Origin: Lentimicrobiaceae bacterium
Lineage (GTDB): Bacteria > Bacteroidota > Bacteroidia > Bacteroidales > WCHB1-69
Length of the DNA stretch: 9,743 bases
Direction: 5' to 3'
NCBI GenBank assembly: GCA_009787675.1
Contig: WQSU01000070.1
Location: 1-9,743, forward strand
The notes under the pieces were generated by a model, which did not search any database, was not told the origin of the DNA, and saw nothing but the letters and a program-made list of their open reading frames with translations. This document shows, piece after piece, positions 7,901 through 9,743 of this stretch. The position numbers and the translations under genes are program-made. The first letter of the stretch is position 1, and the number at the start of each line of letters is the position of its first letter.

Positions 7901-7970
7901 ATAATTGTGTGCTAAAGAAAAAGATAGCGCAATAGATTCCAATATTTTTACAATAAGTAACGATTTTCAT
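4962..7970 (-). CDS. Large secreted tetratricopeptide-repeat protein
   Basis: The 1002-residue protein has a signal peptide (1-26, MKIVTYCKNIG then a hydrophobic core ending LLAQ) and is then almost entirely helical TPR units to the C-terminus (last unit YFQARNTYQSIIDNYEGEELRKVAQEKLEKLGE). Typical TPR positions recur throughout: YFALGKFYFNQKNYKKTIES, YYAAGMANFKIENYRNAIDF, FYGLGYALMRNQKYGEAEKA, AAYHIASIELKQNHLPEAEK. Several repeats have the spacing of YbgF/BamD-like cell-envelope TPR proteins. No lipobox, catalytic domain or membrane anchor is seen, so it is probably a periplasmic or outer-membrane-associated scaffold; its partner is unknown. The frame is open upstream to ATG 8087, but that extension is charged, overlaps the neighbouring gene's 3' end and would bury the signal peptide, so ATG 7970 is chosen (AAAAAAA directly upstream, no Shine-Dalgarno). 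It lies 61 bp downstream of the flavoprotein gene and may be co-transcribed with it. Confidence 0.9.
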   Translation of the reverse strand: MKIVTYCKNIGIYCAIFFFSTQLLAQKPLVFDSPKYEFDNAMELYQKEKYGSAQQYFKWVYEHTTDKQQDLKTDSYFYMALCAANLFNEDAIFLLHNFIDQYPVSAQIPQAYFALGKFYFNQKNYKKTIESFDLVGEKNINKEIRAEYSYKKGYSFFELNKFSEARPLLKSASEMESPYQNRAIYYLAFIAYQEKQYQAALEGFLKVQNDPEFKDVVPFYMVQIYLLQKKYDEIIAKGVPLYERANEKSKVDIARCLALAFYEKESYNNADQYFQFYFTKTKDKIDRADYYAAGMANFKIENYRNAIDFLSKTTQVKDNMAQNAYYTIGDCYIRVEDWNLASQSFYEAYKMDFLPTVKEDALFNYGKIQFEKSSSSFNQAIKALEQYVNEYPKSLHSDEVEDYLSKIYLSTKNYQGAINSLEKIQHKSPTLLKSYQRCTYFRGLELINNKEYALAVKNFEKSLTYPMDQNVETAALYWKAEALYRNSQYAEAVNAYKFYQKNNNSKKDENYPQSFYGLGYALMRNQKYGEAEKAYADFLAMKLNDSELTSDTYVRLADCQFMQKKLPQAIANYDKCAKMEQSNADYALFQMAVLYGFQKELNKKTATLDHLIKKYPNTGYKAEAEFELASTYHAMNQNNKAIDAYENFIKNYPKNALVRQAYNKLAQAHWNNNEVNKAIETFKYVLENYSGAQEAKDALVNLETIYAELGNPSLFYEYAQSKNISFAASRQDSVSFKSAENKLFRGELDAAYKGFSDYLKQFPKGMFAPNALFHKAEFDYDKNRFDDALESYELLISNYLTENHETALRKAGLIQFNKNNHQKAFNHFSQLLEIASTENNRILANNGVMRAGSELKKYNEVRKSADYVISASQAQNDVKNDAYMYAGRAVMALNDLPAAKKYFAVLAETPVNENSTEAAYHIASIELKQNHLPEAEKAILKIINGDYFGEYWIASTYILYGDWYVAGEKYFQARNTYQSIIDNYEGEELRKVAQEKLEKLGE

Positions 7971-8031
7971 TTTTTTTAAATTAACGATACCAATAACGAC
8001 AGAATGGGGGTGTTTCGTGTATAGTTTGTAC

Positions 8032-8775
8032 TTATCTAATAAAGTTTGTTCTTTCTCGCGGTTCCTTCGCCGGTTTTTCCACTCCATTTTGCTCTCCTAC
8101 TTCAATAGATTTCAGTATCCACGCCATATTGCGCCCCAGTGTGCGCATGATTTGCATACCTTCCTTATCCTGCCGGACCTCATCCGGTGTGTTGCCATGC
8201 ACCATATTCCAATATTGAGAAGAAACAAGCGGCATATTGTTAATGGTAAAATAATGGTTTATTTGATGTAAGGCTGCTGTAGTGCCGGCTCTGCGCGCCG
8301 ATACAACACCTGCTCCGGGCTTGTATGCCAAATGTTTGCCTCCGCTGTAAAACAAACGGTCGAGAAAAGATTTCATCGTTCCATTGATGCCGGAATAATA
8401 AACCGGACTGCCAAAGATAAAGCCATCAGCCTCTTTTGCTTTTTCGATCACTTCATTCACAATATCATCGAAAATGCAATTTCCGCTTTCTTTGCAAGCG
8501 CCGCAAGCGATACAGCCGCGCACAGCCAAATGTCCAATTTGAATGATTTCGGTTTCAACTCCTTCTTCATTAAGCGCTTTGGCTACTTCGCTCAGCGCGG
8601 TAAAAGTACAGCCTTCCTTATGGGGGCTTCCATTAATTAAAAGAACTTTCATAGTTTTTGTGGTATCGTTAATATTATTTTTATCAGATTCAACGGCAAT
8701 AGTTGGAGGAAGTTGAGTGCGGTTGCAGGCAAACAATACACTTAACAGCAACAATAATAAGGTGGTTTTACGCAT
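8032..8775 (-). CDS. Lipoprotein-type iron-sulfur flavoprotein (NADPH-dependent FMN reductase family)
   Basis: The 247-residue product begins with a lipoprotein signal peptide (1-16, MRKTTLLLLLLSVLFA) and candidate lipid-attachment Cys17, a polar linker (18-41), and then a flavodoxin-like domain (42-225). The FMN phosphate loop is NGSPHKEGCT (48-57), and GSPVYYSGINGTMKSFLDR (122-140) is the second FMN-contact motif. Between them are C88-x2-C91-x2-C94-x5-C100, the compact cysteine cluster of iron-sulfur flavoproteins that bind 4Fe-4S. Family members are electron-transfer or NAD(P)H:acceptor reductases, normally cytosolic. The signal peptide suggests envelope anchoring. An internal ATG at 8652 (MKVLLINGS) would yield the usual cytosolic form, and dual starts cannot be excluded. 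The C-terminus is charged (KPAKEPRERTNFIR). A good -7 element lies upstream of ATG 8775, supporting the long form. Confidence 0.87.
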   Translation of the reverse strand: MRKTTLLLLLLSVLFACNRTQLPPTIAVESDKNNINDTTKTMKVLLINGSPHKEGCTFTALSEVAKALNEEGVETEIIQIGHLAVRGCIACGACKESGNCIFDDIVNEVIEKAKEADGFIFGSPVYYSGINGTMKSFLDRLFYSGGKHLAYKPGAGVVSARRAGTTAALHQINHYFTINNMPLVSSQYWNMVHGNTPDEVRQDKEGMQIMRTLGRNMAWILKSIEVGEQNGVEKPAKEPRERTNFIR

Positions 8776-8809
8776 GGTTTATGATTTTTTATTATGGAAT
8801 AAATTTCGG

Positions 8810-8817
8810 CAAAATTA
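8810..8817 (-). promoter_or_regulatory. Candidate -7 element for the flavoprotein gene
   Basis: The minus strand reads TAATTTTG, an exact TAnnTTTG match, 34 nt upstream of the ATG at 8775, giving a predicted leader of about 25-30 nt. The -33 region is a T-run without a clear TTG. Its position supports translation from 8775 (with signal peptide) but does not exclude the internal start. Confidence 0.42.
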
Positions 8818-8974
8818 TCTTTTTTCGGTTAAAAAAAATATTTTTTTTTGGTTTTTTTTTTACATCACAAGTTACTGCGCTAATTTTGGGTGTGCGTTTT
8901 TTTACATAGGTTTAATACATTTTATTTCTATTTTTAGCGTTCTTAGTTACTTTTTTTGTTGAAATAGTGCAAAT

Positions 8975-9005
8975 AAATTAAAAAAAAAACATTTTAATTT
9001 TTTTT
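8975..9005 (+). terminator. AT-only inverted repeat followed by a T-run
   Basis: AAATTAAAA (8975-8983) and TTTTAATTT (8992-9000) pair perfectly around an 8-nt loop and are followed by five more T. The shape is terminator-like, but the stem has no G:C pair and no gene ends nearby, so curvature or upstream-element roles, or chance in A/T-rich DNA, are at least as likely. Confidence 0.15.
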
Positions 9006-9101
9006 CAGCAAACAAGTTTAAAAAAAGTTTTCTTTGCACTTTTATTTTGCAATTAAACGTTTTCAATAAAACCTAATCTAAAAACTTTTAAATTTAATAT
9101 T

Positions 9102-9743
9102 ATGAACACTGAATTATCCAAATTGTATCCCCACAAAATGTGGGAAATCTTCGCAAACATCTGTTCCATTCCACATCCCTCTAAACATGAGGATAAAATA
9201 TTGGCATGGCTCAAAGCATGGGCAAAAGAAAATAACATTGACTATGCTCAGGATGAAACCGGCAACATCGTTTTGCGCAAACCGGCAACTCCGGGTTACG
9301 AAAATCGCATGGCTGTTGTGCTACAAGGGCACATTGACATGGTGCCGCAGGCAAACAGCGACTCCAAACACAACTTCGTTACCGACCCCATTGAACCGCG
9401 TATATGCGACGATGGCTGGGTGCGCGCCAACGGAACCACTTTGGGCGCCGACAACGGCATGGGTTGCGCCGCCGCCATGGCAATTCTGTTAGATAAAACC
9501 ATTGAACACGGTCCCATCGAAGTGCTGGTTACCGTGGACGAAGAAACCGGCATGACCGGCGCTTTCGGGCTAAAATCCGGCTTTGTGAAAGGGGATATCC
9601 TGATGAACCTTGACTCGGAAGATGAAGGCGAACTCTACGTGGGTTGTGCCGGCGGATTAGACGCCAACTTCGAAATGGAGTACAACGTGAAACTTACTCC
9701 GGAAGGCATGACCGGCTACGAAATTGCCGTTACTGGTTTGAAA
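9102..9743 (+). CDS. pepD: PepD, aminoacyl-histidine (cytosol nonspecific) dipeptidase, 3' end cut by window edge
   Basis: The frame runs from ATG 9102 to the right edge without a stop (214 codons visible; family members are about 485 residues). It encodes an M20-family, di-zinc dipeptidase (PepD / carnosinase-like) that hydrolyses dipeptides such as Xaa-His in the cytosol. Metal-site and catalytic residues are present: H77 and D79 in QGHIDMV, bridging D117 in LGADNG, the E147-E148 pair in DEETGMTGAFGL (general base, then metal ligand), and D171 in NLDSEDEG. The N-terminus (LYPHKMWEIFANICSIPHPSKHE) is the usual PepD opening. There is no signal peptide. The start has no Shine-Dalgarno (AATTTAATATT precedes), as is common in Bacteroidota. 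The remaining ligands and the lid domain lie outside the window. It is divergent from the flavoprotein gene. Confidence 0.95.
   Translation, partial: MNTELSKLYPHKMWEIFANICSIPHPSKHEDKILAWLKAWAKENNIDYAQDETGNIVLRKPATPGYENRMAVVLQGHIDMVPQANSDSKHNFVTDPIEPRICDDGWVRANGTTLGADNGMGCAAAMAILLDKTIEHGPIEVLVTVDEETGMTGAFGLKSGFVKGDILMNLDSEDEGELYVGCAGGLDANFEMEYNVKLTPEGMTGYEIAVTGLK

Larger units (their letters stand above)
8776..9101. promoter_or_regulatory. AT-rich divergent intergenic region between flavoprotein and pepD
   Basis: The 326 bp contain no credible gene. They are dominated by A and T homopolymer tracts (for example A8 and T9-T10 runs around 8831-8860, T7 at 8951-8957, A10 at 8980-8989, T8 at 8998-9005, A7 at 9020-9026), spaced so that intrinsic curvature is plausible. 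Two short plus-strand frames here are products of this low complexity. Promoters for both flanking genes must lie here. For pepD the closest -7-like sequence is TATTTTG (9043-9049), one base shorter than consensus, leaving about 50 nt to the start; TATTTTTA (around 8930) is another near match. Confidence 0.5.

Noticed and set aside
7971..8087. N-terminal extension of the large TPR protein to ATG 8087
   Set aside because: The 39 added residues are highly charged, precede a clean signal peptide at ATG 7970, and overlap the end of the flavoprotein gene.
7981..8671. 11-bp inverted repeat TTAACGATACC / GGTATCGTTAA, upstream of the TPR gene and within the flavoprotein gene
   Set aside because: Matches of 11 bp are expected several times by chance in a window this size, and there is no shared context.
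8717..8962. Plus-strand frames in the flavoprotein upstream region
   Set aside because: Phe/Lys-rich translations of A/T homopolymer tracts; no start signals or family resemblance.

Overview
The window reads as a chromosomal segment of a Bacteroidota bacterium, most likely from Bacteroidales. The protein families point that way: a BatE-type TPR/SH3 membrane protein, a PepD with Bacteroidales-like wording, an RNase H1 with an N-terminal hybrid-binding domain, a large secreted TPR protein, and a transglutaminase-like protein with a thioredoxin-like tail. Matches to the Bacteroidota -7 element (TAnnTTTG) lie upstream of several starts, and Shine-Dalgarno sequences are weak or absent, as is usual in this phylum. 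The assignment comes from recognising families, not from a search.

Layout. (1) Positions 1-2174, plus strand: 3' part of a multidomain transglutaminase-like protein, cut by the left edge. It has one intact-looking Cys/His transglutaminase core, a beta-sandwich segment, a second degenerate transglutaminase-like segment, a linker encoded by a 7-bp tandem repeat, and a C-terminal thioredoxin-like domain. (2) 2175-2401: short convergent gap with an unexplained start-less reading frame on the minus strand. (3) 2402-3073 and 3140-4048, both minus: RNase H1 and a DUF2156 / LPG-synthase-C-like acyltransferase-fold protein, in tandem. (4) 4049-4127: divergent promoter region. (5) 4128-4907, plus: BatE-like protein without the other bat genes in view. 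(6) 4908-4961: small convergent gap with an inverted repeat. (7) 4962-7970, minus: 1002-residue secreted TPR protein, preceded 61 bp upstream by (8) 8032-8775, minus: a lipoprotein-type iron-sulfur flavoprotein. (9) 8776-9101: very AT-rich divergent intergenic region. (10) 9102 to the right edge, plus: 5' part of pepD, a cytosolic dipeptidase, running off the window.

The genes do not form an obvious single pathway. Four of the seven (transglutaminase-like protein, BatE-like, large TPR, lipoprotein flavoprotein) look exported, membrane-anchored or envelope-associated; RNase H1, the DUF2156 protein and PepD look cytosolic. The flavoprotein and TPR genes, and the RNase H and DUF2156 genes, are plausible two-gene transcription units by orientation and spacing only.

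I see no CRISPR array, tRNA, rRNA, insertion sequence, phage genes or defence system. The points most worth a second look are the in-frame 7-bp repeat in the transglutaminase gene, that gene's internal duplicated and inactivated domain, and the signal peptide on an otherwise cytosolic-type iron-sulfur flavoprotein.
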